Shown here piece after piece: positions 1 through 5,706 of a DNA stretch of 5,706 nucleotides. This DNA comes from an uncultured Candidatus Melainabacteria bacterium (GTDB lineage: Bacteria > Cyanobacteriota > Vampirovibrionia > Gastranaerophilales > Gastranaerophilaceae). Every line of letters starts with the position of its first letter. The first letter of the stretch is position 1. The position numbers were made by a program, and so were the translations under genes. Under the pieces are notes generated by a model. It searched no databases, had not been told where the DNA came from, and saw only the letters and a program-made list of their open reading frames with translations. Location: assembly GCA_946186335.1 (NCBI GenBank), contig CAMHMW010000117.1, positions 1-5,706 of the forward strand, read 5' to 3'.

Positions 1-1
1 A

Positions 2-262
2 ACTATAAAAGAAGAAAAAAATATAAAAAGAGCAAAAATTTTAGGAAATAAGATAAAAAAAGAAAGATTAAAGAGAAATAAATCTTTAAATAAATTCGTT
101 CTGCAAAAAGGTTATATTACACCGGCAACACTCAGTCGTATAGAAAACGGTATAGTGGATTTAAAACTTTCCACGCTAATAAAAGTAGCATACATGCTTG
201 ATTTAGAACCTTATCAGTTACTGAAAAATCTAGAATTTGATTACAATTTTGATGATGAATAA
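2..262 (+). CDS. XRE-family helix-turn-helix regulator, 3' part only (start outside window)
   Basis: This is an open frame of 86 codons running from the left edge to TAA, with no start codon in frame before the domain, so the gene begins upstream of the window. The visible protein matches the Cro/C1 (XRE) DNA-binding fold. A basic first helix (fragment residues about 14-27, LGNKIKKERL) is followed by a second helix (29-37) and the recognition helix TPATLSRIENG (40-50). The helix LSTLIKVAYMLDLEP (56-70) closes the domain. The pattern 'LSRIENG...LSTLIKVA..L' is the family hallmark. A short acidic tail (residues 78-86) ends the protein, so no effector domain lies on the C-terminal side. It probably binds DNA as a small dimeric repressor, but its target cannot be seen. 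Its 3' end faces the next gene at 7 bp. The identity of the domain is secure; whether it regulates anything nearby is unknown. Confidence 0.82.
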   Translation, partial: TIKEEKNIKRAKILGNKIKKERLKRNKSLNKFVLQKGYITPATLSRIENGIVDLKLSTLIKVAYMLDLEPYQLLKNLEFDYNFDDE

Positions 263-269
263 ATACTTT

Positions 270-869
270 TTATTTTACTGCTCTGAAAAATTCGTTTGTA
301 ATAAGTTGAGAATAACGGCTTCTTTCGTTTGCGGAAATAAGGACTTTGTCGTTTCCTTTGCTGTCTTTTGCAACAGAAATTATACCGCCGATTTCACCTA
401 TTGGGAGTTTTTTAATTCTTGCATGGAATTTAACATAAGGTATTTCGTGTCCGTATGAGGTCATTGTTCCTCTGTCTGTAACCGCAAAATCTTCTATCGC
501 CATGGACTGATATTTGAAATTGCAGAGGGCATCTCGGAGTTTTTTTTCAACATCGGGAGATTTTATATCTTCCTGCGTAATAATTGTTTTTTTGCCCGAA
601 TCAACAACAACCATTTTTTGCCCTGATGCTTTGTGTTCCGCTAAAACGGCGTTATAGCCCAAAATTCCGGTTGCTTTTTCTATTTCAAATTCTTCGTTGA
701 TTTTGGAAAAATCGCCGATTTTTTGCGCACGTTCAAGAACAATATCATGACTGGGGTTTATGAAATTCATAATTTGTCGTCTGACAAAATCGTTGCTTCC
801 GAGTGCCAAAAATCCTGCTGTAATTACTGTTAAAAAGATTGACCTTGTTACGTTTTTTAAACAACCCAT
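270..869 (-). CDS. Conserved-looking protein of unknown function with N-terminal membrane anchor or signal peptide, 199 aa
   Basis: I do not recognise this family. The start is well supported: ATG at 869 is preceded on its own strand by AGAGGA seven bases away and by a promoter-like pair. Residues 1-9 carry two basic residues, then a hydrophobic stretch at about 11-24 (IFLTVITAGFLALG) fits a signal peptide or a single membrane anchor. Cys3 lies before the hydrophobic stretch, so this is not a standard lipobox. The remainder (about 30-199) is soluble, mixed and charged, and looks like an alpha/beta domain lying outside the cytoplasm. There are no visible enzyme motifs, repeats or further membrane segments. 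Only two cysteines (3 and 116) are present. It is transcribed away from mutS, and its stop lies 7 bp from the stop of the regulator gene. Base composition resembles the neighbours. The reading frame is convincing; the function is open. Confidence 0.8.
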   Translation of the reverse strand: MGCLKNVTRSIFLTVITAGFLALGSNDFVRRQIMNFINPSHDIVLERAQKIGDFSKINEEFEIEKATGILGYNAVLAEHKASGQKMVVVDSGKKTIITQEDIKSPDVEKKLRDALCNFKYQSMAIEDFAVTDRGTMTSYGHEIPYVKFHARIKKLPIGEIGGIISVAKDSKGNDKVLISANERSRYSQLITNEFFRAVK

Positions 870-876
870 GTTGAAA

Positions 877-882
877 TCCTCT
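877..882 (-). promoter_or_regulatory. Ribosome binding site of the 199-aa gene
   Basis: On the minus strand this reads AGAGGA, seven bases before the ATG at 869. It fixes that start. It is the only clear Shine-Dalgarno sequence at close range seen in the window. It also overlaps the TTG at 882-884 that would open the longest possible mutS frame, which argues against that TTG being used. Confidence 0.6.
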
Positions 883-897
883 TGTTTTTATATGAAT

Positions 898-925
898 ATT
901 ATAATATGAGCAAACCTGAAATCAA
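898..925 (-). promoter_or_regulatory. Sigma70-type promoter for the 199-aa gene, inside the mutS start
   Basis: Read on the minus strand there is TTGATT (925-920), a 16-base spacer, and TATAAT (903-898). The -10 matches the consensus fully and the -35 matches in four of six positions. Initiation would fall near 890-892, leaving a leader of about 20 bases that contains the AGAGGA ribosome site. The -10 lies in a perfect 12-bp palindrome (896-907, ATATTATAATAT), so a second TATAAT reads on the plus strand at 900-905, directly before the mutS ATG. That plus-strand copy has no good -35. The promoter is predicted from sequence alone. Confidence 0.5.
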
Positions 926-3485
926 TTTTGTAAACAGTTGGGATGTGAATATCGATGACGTTACGCCTGTAATGAGGCAGTATCTTGAAATAAAAAAAGA
1001 AAATCCTGATATATTACTCTGGTATCGTCTGGGTGATTTTTATGAAACATTTTTTGAAGATGCGGTTATAATGTCAAAAGAGTTGGAATTGACTCTGACA
1101 GGGCGTGATTCGGGTGCGAAAATGGGGAGAGTTCCGCTTGCGGGAATCCCTGCAAAAGCGGCTGACGGCTATCTGGAAAAACTTGTTCAAAAAAATTACA
1201 AGGTCGCAATTTGCGATCAGTTGGAAGACCCGAAGTTTGCAAAAGGACTCGTAAAACGTGGGGTTACAAGAGTTATAACCCCGGGGACTTTAACGGAGAG
1301 TAATCTTTTAAGCCAAAATTCAAACAATTATATCTGTGCAATTTATAAGGATGAAAAGACCGATTTGTTCGGGTTTGCATATACAGATATTTCAACAGGT
1401 GAATTTAAAACAACACAGGCGGGTTTAAATCTGATTATGGCTGAACTTGCAAGGTTAAATCCTTCTGAAATTGTTGCCCCGAGTTTAAAACAGGATATTA
1501 AACCGTTTCAGATAGTTCCCGATGAGGTTGTGAATTTACCTGAGGAAATTACCAAAAAACATAACTGTTCAAAAATTCCGCCGTCTGTATTTGATACCGC
1601 TTTTGCCGAAAATAATCTCAAAACATTTTTTAAAACCCAGAGTCTTGAAAGTTTCGGTTATTCAAAATATAAACTAGGTTTCAGAGCGGCAGGGGCGCTG
1701 CTTTCATATATTTGGGAAATGCAAAAGGGTAATATGCCGAGGTTTGACGGAATTGAAACTTATGAACTTTCGGAATATATGATTTTGGATGCTTCCACAA
1801 GAAAAAATCTTGAACTTGTCGAAACTCTGAGAGAAAAAAATAAATACGGCTCATTACTCTGGGCAATAGATAAAACAAAAACAAATATGGGAGCAAGACT
1901 TTTAAAAAACTGGATTTGCCAGCCTCTTAAAAAGGTTGAAGATATTATAAAACGTCAAAATGCGGTGACGGAACTTGTTGAAAAAAATGATGTCAGGTTT
2001 GCACTCGGGGAAGCGTTAGAAAATATATATGATATTCAGCGGCTTTCAACCCGTATGAGTAACGGTTCTGCAAGTCCTAAGGATTTTGTAAGTTTAAAAT
2101 TATCACTCGGTATGCTGCCAAAACTCCTCGAGGTTACGGAAACTCTTGAAAATGATATGTTTTCAAATGTGAGAGAATATGCGGCACAACTTGATGATTA
2201 CGCCACAATGATTGATAACACAATCGTTGATAATCCGCCGGTTATTATAAAAGAAGGCGGAATAATAAAAGAGGGTGTAAGCGGTGAACTTGATTATTTC
2301 AGAGATTTGCTGACAGGCGGAGAGGAATGGCTCAAAAATTTTGAGGAAGCCGAAAAAGAGAAAACAGGCATTAAGAGTTTAAAAATCGGTTATAATAAGG
2401 TTTTTGGATATTATATAGAAATTACAAATTCTTATCTGAATCTTGTACCTCCAAGTTATATAAGAAAACAAACACTTACAGGCGGGGAAAGATTTATAAC
2501 GGATGAACTAAAAAAACACGAAGATGATGTTTTGTCAGCAAAATTCAAATCAACCGAACTTGAATATAAATTGTTCACGGATTTCAGGGAATATTCAAAA
2601 GAATACGTTTCAATGATAAGAGAAATCGCAGATGCTGTTGCAAAAGCGGATGTACTAAATTCGCTTGCTGAAGTTGCGGTTGAAAATCACTATTGCCGCC
2701 CCGAAATTGACGATTCGGATGATTTTTTGGTGAAGAACGGACGCCATGCGGTTTTGGAAAAGATTTTACCTTTGGGTGAATATGTATCAAATGATTTGGA
2801 ACTTAAATCAAATTCAACCAATACAACCCAGTTTATGATTTTGACAGGTCCTAATATGGCAGGAAAATCAACCTATATGCGCCAGAACGCATTGATTATG
2901 ATACTTGCGCAAATCGGTTCCTGGATACCTGCTGACAGTGCCAAAATCGGTATTGCCGATAAAATTTTCACAAGAGTCGGTGCAAGTGATGATTTAACAC
3001 TCGGACAATCAACTTTTATGGTTGAAATGATAGAAACCTCATTTATTTTAAATTCCGCAACCGAAAAAAGTTTTATTTTACTTGATGAAATCGGCAGAGG
3101 AACAAGCACTTATGACGGGGTTGCAATTGCGTGGTCAGTAGCGGAATATATCGCCACAAAAATCAAAGCACGCTGCATTTTTGCAACTCATTATCACGAG
3201 TTAAACGTTATGACAAAAACATATCCGCAGATTAAAAATTACAGAATAACTATTTCTGAACAAAATGGTGAAATTGAATTTCTGAGAAAGATAGTTCAGG
3301 GCGGCGCAAGTAAAAGTTACGGTATTCAGGTTGCAAAAATGGCAGGACTGCCACAAAGTGTTGTCAAGCGTTCGCAAGAGTTGATGATAAAAATGCAGAA
3401 AGATTTTTCAAACAACCTTGCGACAAGAAAGAAACAAACCGACAGTGACGATAATATTCCCCAGTTAACCCTGTTTGGTATGTAA
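906..3485 (+). CDS. mutS: DNA mismatch repair protein MutS (MutS1)
   Basis: MutS recognises mispaired or looped bases and, as an ATP-driven sliding clamp, recruits MutL. The gene is intact, 859 residues, the usual length. The mismatch-binding domain holds the Phe-x-Glu motif in GDFYE (43-47), whose Phe45 should stack on the mispair; MutS2 and other non-repair relatives lack it. Connector and lever domains follow, then the clamp (KVFGYYIEIT, about 498-507). The ATPase domain has Walker A GPNMAGKST (648-656), Walker B LLDE with Asp727-Glu728, the signature GRGTSTYDG just after, and ATHYHEL with His762. The end carries QLTLF (853-857), which fits a sliding-clamp (beta) binding motif. ATG 906 is chosen because it leaves a normal leader before TPVMRQYL; the in-frame TTG at 882 overlaps the neighbour's ribosome site, and ATG 972 would remove family residues. 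No Shine-Dalgarno precedes ATG 906. mutL is not adjacent. Confidence 0.97.
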   Translation: MSKPEINFVNSWDVNIDDVTPVMRQYLEIKKENPDILLWYRLGDFYETFFEDAVIMSKELELTLTGRDSGAKMGRVPLAGIPAKAADGYLEKLVQKNYKVAICDQLEDPKFAKGLVKRGVTRVITPGTLTESNLLSQNSNNYICAIYKDEKTDLFGFAYTDISTGEFKTTQAGLNLIMAELARLNPSEIVAPSLKQDIKPFQIVPDEVVNLPEEITKKHNCSKIPPSVFDTAFAENNLKTFFKTQSLESFGYSKYKLGFRAAGALLSYIWEMQKGNMPRFDGIETYELSEYMILDASTRKNLELVETLREKNKYGSLLWAIDKTKTNMGARLLKNWICQPLKKVEDIIKRQNAVTELVEKNDVRFALGEALENIYDIQRLSTRMSNGSASPKDFVSLKLSLGMLPKLLEVTETLENDMFSNVREYAAQLDDYATMIDNTIVDNPPVIIKEGGIIKEGVSGELDYFRDLLTGGEEWLKNFEEAEKEKTGIKSLKIGYNKVFGYYIEITNSYLNLVPPSYIRKQTLTGGERFITDELKKHEDDVLSAKFKSTELEYKLFTDFREYSKEYVSMIREIADAVAKADVLNSLAEVAVENHYCRPEIDDSDDFLVKNGRHAVLEKILPLGEYVSNDLELKSNSTNTTQFMILTGPNMAGKSTYMRQNALIMILAQIGSWIPADSAKIGIADKIFTRVGASDDLTLGQSTFMVEMIETSFILNSATEKSFILLDEIGRGTSTYDGVAIAWSVAEYIATKIKARCIFATHYHELNVMTKTYPQIKNYRITISEQNGEIEFLRKIVQGGASKSYGIQVAKMAGLPQSVVKRSQELMIKMQKDFSNNLATRKKQTDSDDNIPQLTLFGM

Positions 3486-3533
3486 TAATTAAGGCAATTA
3501 TATACTTTTTAGCACCAAATTTACCAAAAACCT

Positions 3534-3604
3534 CGTCATTCAGAGGGCTTTAGCCCGAAGAATCTGCTTTATATAATAGATTCTTCGCTTCGCTCAGAAT
3601 GACG
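3534..3604. repeat. REP-like palindromic element with two side hairpins; possible bidirectional terminator
   Basis: The outer arms CGTCATTC (3534-3541) and GAATGACG (3597-3604) are perfect complements. So are the inner arms GAAGAATCT (3557-3565) and AGATTCTTC (3578-3586), which enclose a 12-base AT-rich loop. Between outer and inner arms each side has a different insert. The left insert contains the mini-hairpin GGGCT-TT-AGCCC (3545-3556). The right insert reads GCGAAGC on the minus strand (3593-3587), a heptamer known for unusually stable DNA mini-hairpins. The whole can fold as a branched structure. Sequences of the type GTCATTC..GAAGAATCT recur, as I remember, as dispersed repeats in many bacterial genomes; this was not checked. 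It sits in the gap between convergent genes. A TTTT run follows on the plus side (3609-3612) and TTTTT on the minus side, so it may stop transcription in both directions. The rest of the 158-bp gap shows nothing else convincing. Confidence 0.75.
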
Positions 3605-3643
3605 GTACTTTTATCCTGTAACATTTCTATATAGTTACCATAA

Positions 3644-4066
3644 TTAATTATAAAACTTGTGGGCGTATTTTTTGTAATAATCCGCTATTTTATCCCTTAT
3701 ACTGTATGCAATGTCCTCCTGATACATATAGTCAATGTTTTTTATCACGCTGACATCGTAAGGAACGGATAATCCGTACATGTTTTCATGAGTTTTTTCC
3801 ATTCGTTTAATAAAAGTGTATGCTGCAATATTTTCCTGTGTCATCGGAATTTCATTGTTTATTGTCAGATAATCCCACAAGTTTGCCTGTTTTATACCGA
3901 CAGTCAAATCTCCCCTCGGGGTTGAGCCAAGATAAATATCAACAGGATAAAGTTCTCCTAAGCCGTATGAATAAAGGAGTTTGTCGCGGTTTTCCTGCGA
4001 CATATATTTATTTAATGACTCCTGTAAAAAGGTTTGTCCGAACGAAACCTGATTATTAATCTTCAT
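3644..4066 (-). CDS. Unrecognised 140-aa protein with N-terminal VSFGQ tag
   Basis: I do not recognise a domain. The protein starts MKINNQVSFGQ; short N-terminal tags ending in 'FG' are, from memory, frequent in hypothetical proteins of Gastranaerophilales and some other uncultured lineages, with unknown meaning. There is no signal peptide, membrane helix or cysteine. The body is mixed, with a Gly/Pro-containing centre (about 34-60) and a long, probably helical, Tyr-rich and Lys-rich C-terminal part (about 80-140, ending YYKKYAHKFYN). It is a single uninterrupted frame on the same strand as the TonB-C-like genes and 39 bp downstream of the second, so it may be read from the same transcript. 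No Shine-Dalgarno is visible before ATG 4066; a small hairpin lies there instead. A plus-strand frame covering 3820-4059 is judged a shadow. The frame is probably a real gene; the function is unknown. Confidence 0.68.
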   Translation of the reverse strand: MKINNQVSFGQTFLQESLNKYMSQENRDKLLYSYGLGELYPVDIYLGSTPRGDLTVGIKQANLWDYLTINNEIPMTQENIAAYTFIKRMEKTHENMYGLSVPYDVSVIKNIDYMYQEDIAYSIRDKIADYYKKYAHKFYN

Positions 4067-4085
4067 ACCGTTTATAAGTACGGTA
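4066..4085 (-). promoter_or_regulatory. Inverted repeat touching the start codon of the 140-aa gene
   Basis: The arms TACCGT (4066-4071) and ACGGTA (4080-4085) are perfect 6-base complements around an 8-base loop. On the minus strand the second arm ends in the A of the ATG, where a ribosome site would be expected. In RNA it could form a hairpin over the start; in DNA it could be an operator half-site pair. No U-run follows, so it is not an intrinsic terminator. A short AT palindrome (AAAAATATTTTT, 4085-4096) lies just upstream of it. The repeat is visible; any role is inference, and a 6-bp stem can occur by chance. Confidence 0.35.
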
Positions 4086-4105
4086 AAAATATTTTTTGCC
4101 AGCGT

Positions 4106-5329
4106 TTAATTCAGTGTAACTTCGTAATTTCCGTCGTAAATTTTTACTCTGAGGGTCATAGTTTCGTTTTTGTACCCCTCAGGAGGCGGGTTAAATGATG
4201 GGGTGGACATCATTGCGTTATAAACAGCATCGTTAAGCGTTATGTTAGATGACTGGCTTGAAAAATTACGGTTTGTGAGTTTGCCTGAGGAATCAACTTT
4301 GAAAGTAATTGCACAGCTTCCGTCCCCTACAACATTCAGAAAATTAATCTTTTTGCCGATATTATTTCTTAAAGATGCTTTATATGATGCTACTTCCTGA
4401 TTAAGCTGCGCCTGCGATTTTACGGGTTGTTTTGTTGCATTTCTCAGAGCGGGTGCAGTTTGTGTCTGAGTTTGCGTATTTGAGGTTGTTACCGTTTTTG
4501 GAGTTTGGGTTGTCGTTTGAGTTTTTACAGCTTGAGTTGTTGTAGTTTTTGTTGTAGTTGTTGTCGGAGTGGTGTATTTAATATTCTGTTGAACCCTTGC
4601 CAGCAAATCATTTGGCGCTCCGGGGGAATTCGTTTTTGCATTTGTTGTATTTACGGCAGTTTGCGTAGTTTTGGGTTTTTGTGCCGTTTGAACCTGCGGC
4701 TTGCTTTGTACAGTTGTAACTTTGGTCTGTTGTTGAGGCTGAACGGTTTTTACCGTAACAGGTTTCTGAACCTGTGTTTGTACTGCGGGTTTTGACTGTT
4801 GCACAGGTTTTTGTTGGGTTGTTGCCGCAGGATTTTGCTGAGGACGATTCAGCCATTCTTCAAATTTAATTGTAATCGGATCTGCCGGTTTTTGCGTTGT
4901 TGTTTGTACCGGTTGCTGAGCAGTCTGCTGCACAGCGGGTTTTACAGTCGGTGGGGTGTTATCCCAAAAACTGTCAACATTTGGTATATTTGCAACTGTT
5001 TTCTGTTCGGTTTGTTTTGGTGCTTCTGCGGTTATATCCTTTTTCGGATTACCTATGAAAAACAAAATACTTACAGATAATATTATACAAATCAACAATA
5101 CGACATCAGCCATTACTCTCGGGTGATCAATAGGATCAGGTTGTTTTGGGGGAGGTGTCATAACAATTCTTGGGGCAGGAGTCGGAATTTTTGCGTTAAC
5201 CTTTATTTCTTTTTGAACAGGTTTCTCGGGTTCTTTCTTTTGTATAACTTCCTCAAAAACATCGTTTCCGCAATCGCAAAAATCGGGCTTTGTATCGTAT
5301 TCACATCCGCATTCTACACATCTGAACAT
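4106..5329 (-). CDS. Zinc-ribbon, single-pass membrane protein with long PQT-rich linker and TonB-C-like domain, 407 aa
   Basis: Residues 1-21 form a cysteine cluster (C4-x2-C7, C9, C18-x-C20, with CG turns) typical of a zinc ribbon. After a charged and Pro-rich stretch comes one membrane helix (about 73-93, VVLLICIILSVSILFFIG). Residues about 100-310 are low complexity, rich in Gln, Thr, Pro, Lys and Val, including the run TTTTTKTTTT (256-265). Residues about 310-405 resemble the TonB/TolA C-terminal fold, with ITFKVDSSGKL (341-351) and a predicted helix (NDAVYNAMM) leading to STPSFNPPPEG (375-385). The likely topology is zinc ribbon in the cytoplasm, linker and TonB-C part in the periplasm. 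Such proteins usually bridge inner membrane to outer envelope, but the SxxxH motif of true TonB membrane helices is absent, so coupling to ExbB/ExbD is doubtful. The start lies two bases after the upstream stop; AAGGA is about 13 bases away, suggesting translational coupling. Domain calls are good; the role is inferred. Confidence 0.85.
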   Translation of the reverse strand: MFRCVECGCEYDTKPDFCDCGNDVFEEVIQKKEPEKPVQKEIKVNAKIPTPAPRIVMTPPPKQPDPIDHPRVMADVVLLICIILSVSILFFIGNPKKDITAEAPKQTEQKTVANIPNVDSFWDNTPPTVKPAVQQTAQQPVQTTTQKPADPITIKFEEWLNRPQQNPAATTQQKPVQQSKPAVQTQVQKPVTVKTVQPQQQTKVTTVQSKPQVQTAQKPKTTQTAVNTTNAKTNSPGAPNDLLARVQQNIKYTTPTTTTTKTTTTQAVKTQTTTQTPKTVTTSNTQTQTQTAPALRNATKQPVKSQAQLNQEVASYKASLRNNIGKKINFLNVVGDGSCAITFKVDSSGKLTNRNFSSQSSNITLNDAVYNAMMSTPSFNPPPEGYKNETMTLRVKIYDGNYEVTLN

Positions 5330-5331
5330 TT

Positions 5332-5706
5332 TTATCTGCTAATCCTTTCCGTATCGTTATAATCCCCTGCCGTACTGTATTTGCTGCTGTTTGAAACCTT
5401 AAAAGAACCGACAAATGATGTTGTTACACGTTGAGAACCTTGCGGGAAATTCAAAATTGAACGCCCTTGATATGCTCTTATTACAGGTGCGATATACTGT
5501 ATTGCATAAGGGGTGTACTGAGGATTATTCGTGCAGGAAGTATGAATATTTGAAACTTTGCCGTACTTGTCAACATCAAAGGTAAATTTGAAAATCGTTC
5601 CCTGTGGTACATTTGGCAACTTTGCATCCTGCATAATTTTATTCTGTAAATTAGAACGCCAAATCTGCCATGCAATTTCTTCTTCCTGCGGGGTCAGAAC
5701 TTTTGG
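5332..5706 (-). CDS. TonB-C-like envelope protein, C-terminal 124 residues (start outside window)
   Basis: The frame is open to the right edge of the window, so the gene continues beyond it. The ATG at 5634 is internal (fragment Met25): the codons before it encode EEEIAWQIWRSNLQNKI (8-24), a helix that belongs to the domain. The core follows with GTIFKFTFDVDKYGKVSNI (36-54), the beta-strand and turn pattern V-D-x-x-G-K-V of TonB/TolA C-terminal domains. A second conserved-looking stretch, YIAPVIRAYQGRSILNFPQG, lies at about 67-86, and beta-type sequence follows to about residue 101. A polar tail of about 20 residues ends in TERISR. It resembles TonB-C-like proteins of Melainabacteria as I remember them. 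Its stop lies two bases before the ATG of the next gene, which has a related C-terminal domain, so the two are probably co-translated envelope proteins. Any anchor or linker lies outside the window. Confidence 0.8.
   Translation of the reverse strand, partial: PKVLTPQEEEIAWQIWRSNLQNKIMQDAKLPNVPQGTIFKFTFDVDKYGKVSNIHTSCTNNPQYTPYAIQYIAPVIRAYQGRSILNFPQGSQRVTTSFVGSFKVSNSSKYSTAGDYNDTERISR

Noticed and set aside
237..458. Plus-strand 73-aa frame opposite the 199-aa gene
   Set aside because: It lies antisense within a well-supported gene and overlaps the end of the XRE gene; no domain is visible.
882..905. Eight-codon N-terminal extension of MutS from a TTG start at 882
   Set aside because: The TTG overlaps the ribosome site of the divergent gene, has no ribosome site of its own, and would add residues beyond an already long MutS N-terminus.
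1681..3109. Three minus-strand frames inside mutS (1681-1896, 2584-2790, 2873-3109)
   Set aside because: They are antisense shadows of a conserved, intact gene.
3485..3510. Possible intrinsic terminator just after mutS (ATAATT / AATTAT arms, then TTTTT)
   Set aside because: The stem is only six A-T pairs and the T-run begins four bases beyond it, too weak to call; the stronger palindrome at 3534-3604 is the better candidate.
3820..4059. Plus-strand 79-aa frame opposite the 140-aa gene
   Set aside because: It is shorter, has no recognisable feature, and lies entirely within the more plausible minus-strand gene.
4505..4575. Tandem repeat of GTTGTA-like units
   Set aside because: The units are irregular and are explained by Thr/Gln codon runs in the linker of the 407-aa protein; this is not a CRISPR or a minisatellite.
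4505..5362. Plus-strand frames rich in Cys, Arg, Leu and Phe across the linker region (4505-4795, 4799-5080, 5123-5362) and a minus-strand frame at 4608-4856
   Set aside because: They are alternative-frame readings of the Gln/Thr-rich low-complexity coding sequence, with unnatural composition and no ribosome sites.
5332..5634. A complete 100-aa gene starting at ATG 5634
   Set aside because: The frame stays open to the right edge, and the residues before this ATG form a helix that belongs to the TonB-C-like domain, so the ATG is internal.

Overview
This is an AT-rich bacterial window with one firmly identified gene, mutS, four other protein genes that can be described but not fully named, and one gene recognised only by its domain. 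The best guess for the source is an uncultured gut or environmental relative of the Cyanobacteria, of the Melainabacteria/Gastranaerophilales type. The guess rests on three things: the style of the two TonB-C-like proteins, a small protein carrying an N-terminal 'VSFGQ' tag, and starts that mostly lack a strong Shine-Dalgarno sequence. This assignment is inference from remembered family style, not from a database match.

Layout, left to right. Bases 2-262 (+) hold the 3' end of a small XRE-type helix-turn-helix regulator whose start lies outside the window. It meets, tail to tail with a 7-bp gap, an unrecognised 199-residue membrane-anchored or exported protein (270-869, -). That gene is head to head with mutS (906-3485, +), with only 36 bp between the two start codons. 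A good minus-strand promoter lies across the start of mutS. A 158-bp gap follows mutS. It carries a REP-like palindromic element (3534-3604) that may also end transcription from both sides.

The right part is entirely minus strand and probably one transcription unit, read from the right edge leftward. First comes the 3' end of a TonB-C-like protein (5332-5706). Two bases later comes a 407-residue protein (4106-5329) with a cytoplasmic zinc ribbon, one membrane helix, a long Pro/Gln/Thr/Lys-rich linker and a TonB-C-like end. Last, 39 bp further on, comes a 140-residue unrecognised protein (3644-4066). The first two probably act in the cell envelope.

MutS acts alone here as the mismatch sensor of DNA repair; mutL is not beside it. 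I see no CRISPR array, tRNA, rRNA, transposase gene, phage gene or defence system. The most unusual items are the zinc-ribbon/TonB-C fusion and the asymmetric REP-like element. No complete new system can be claimed from this window.
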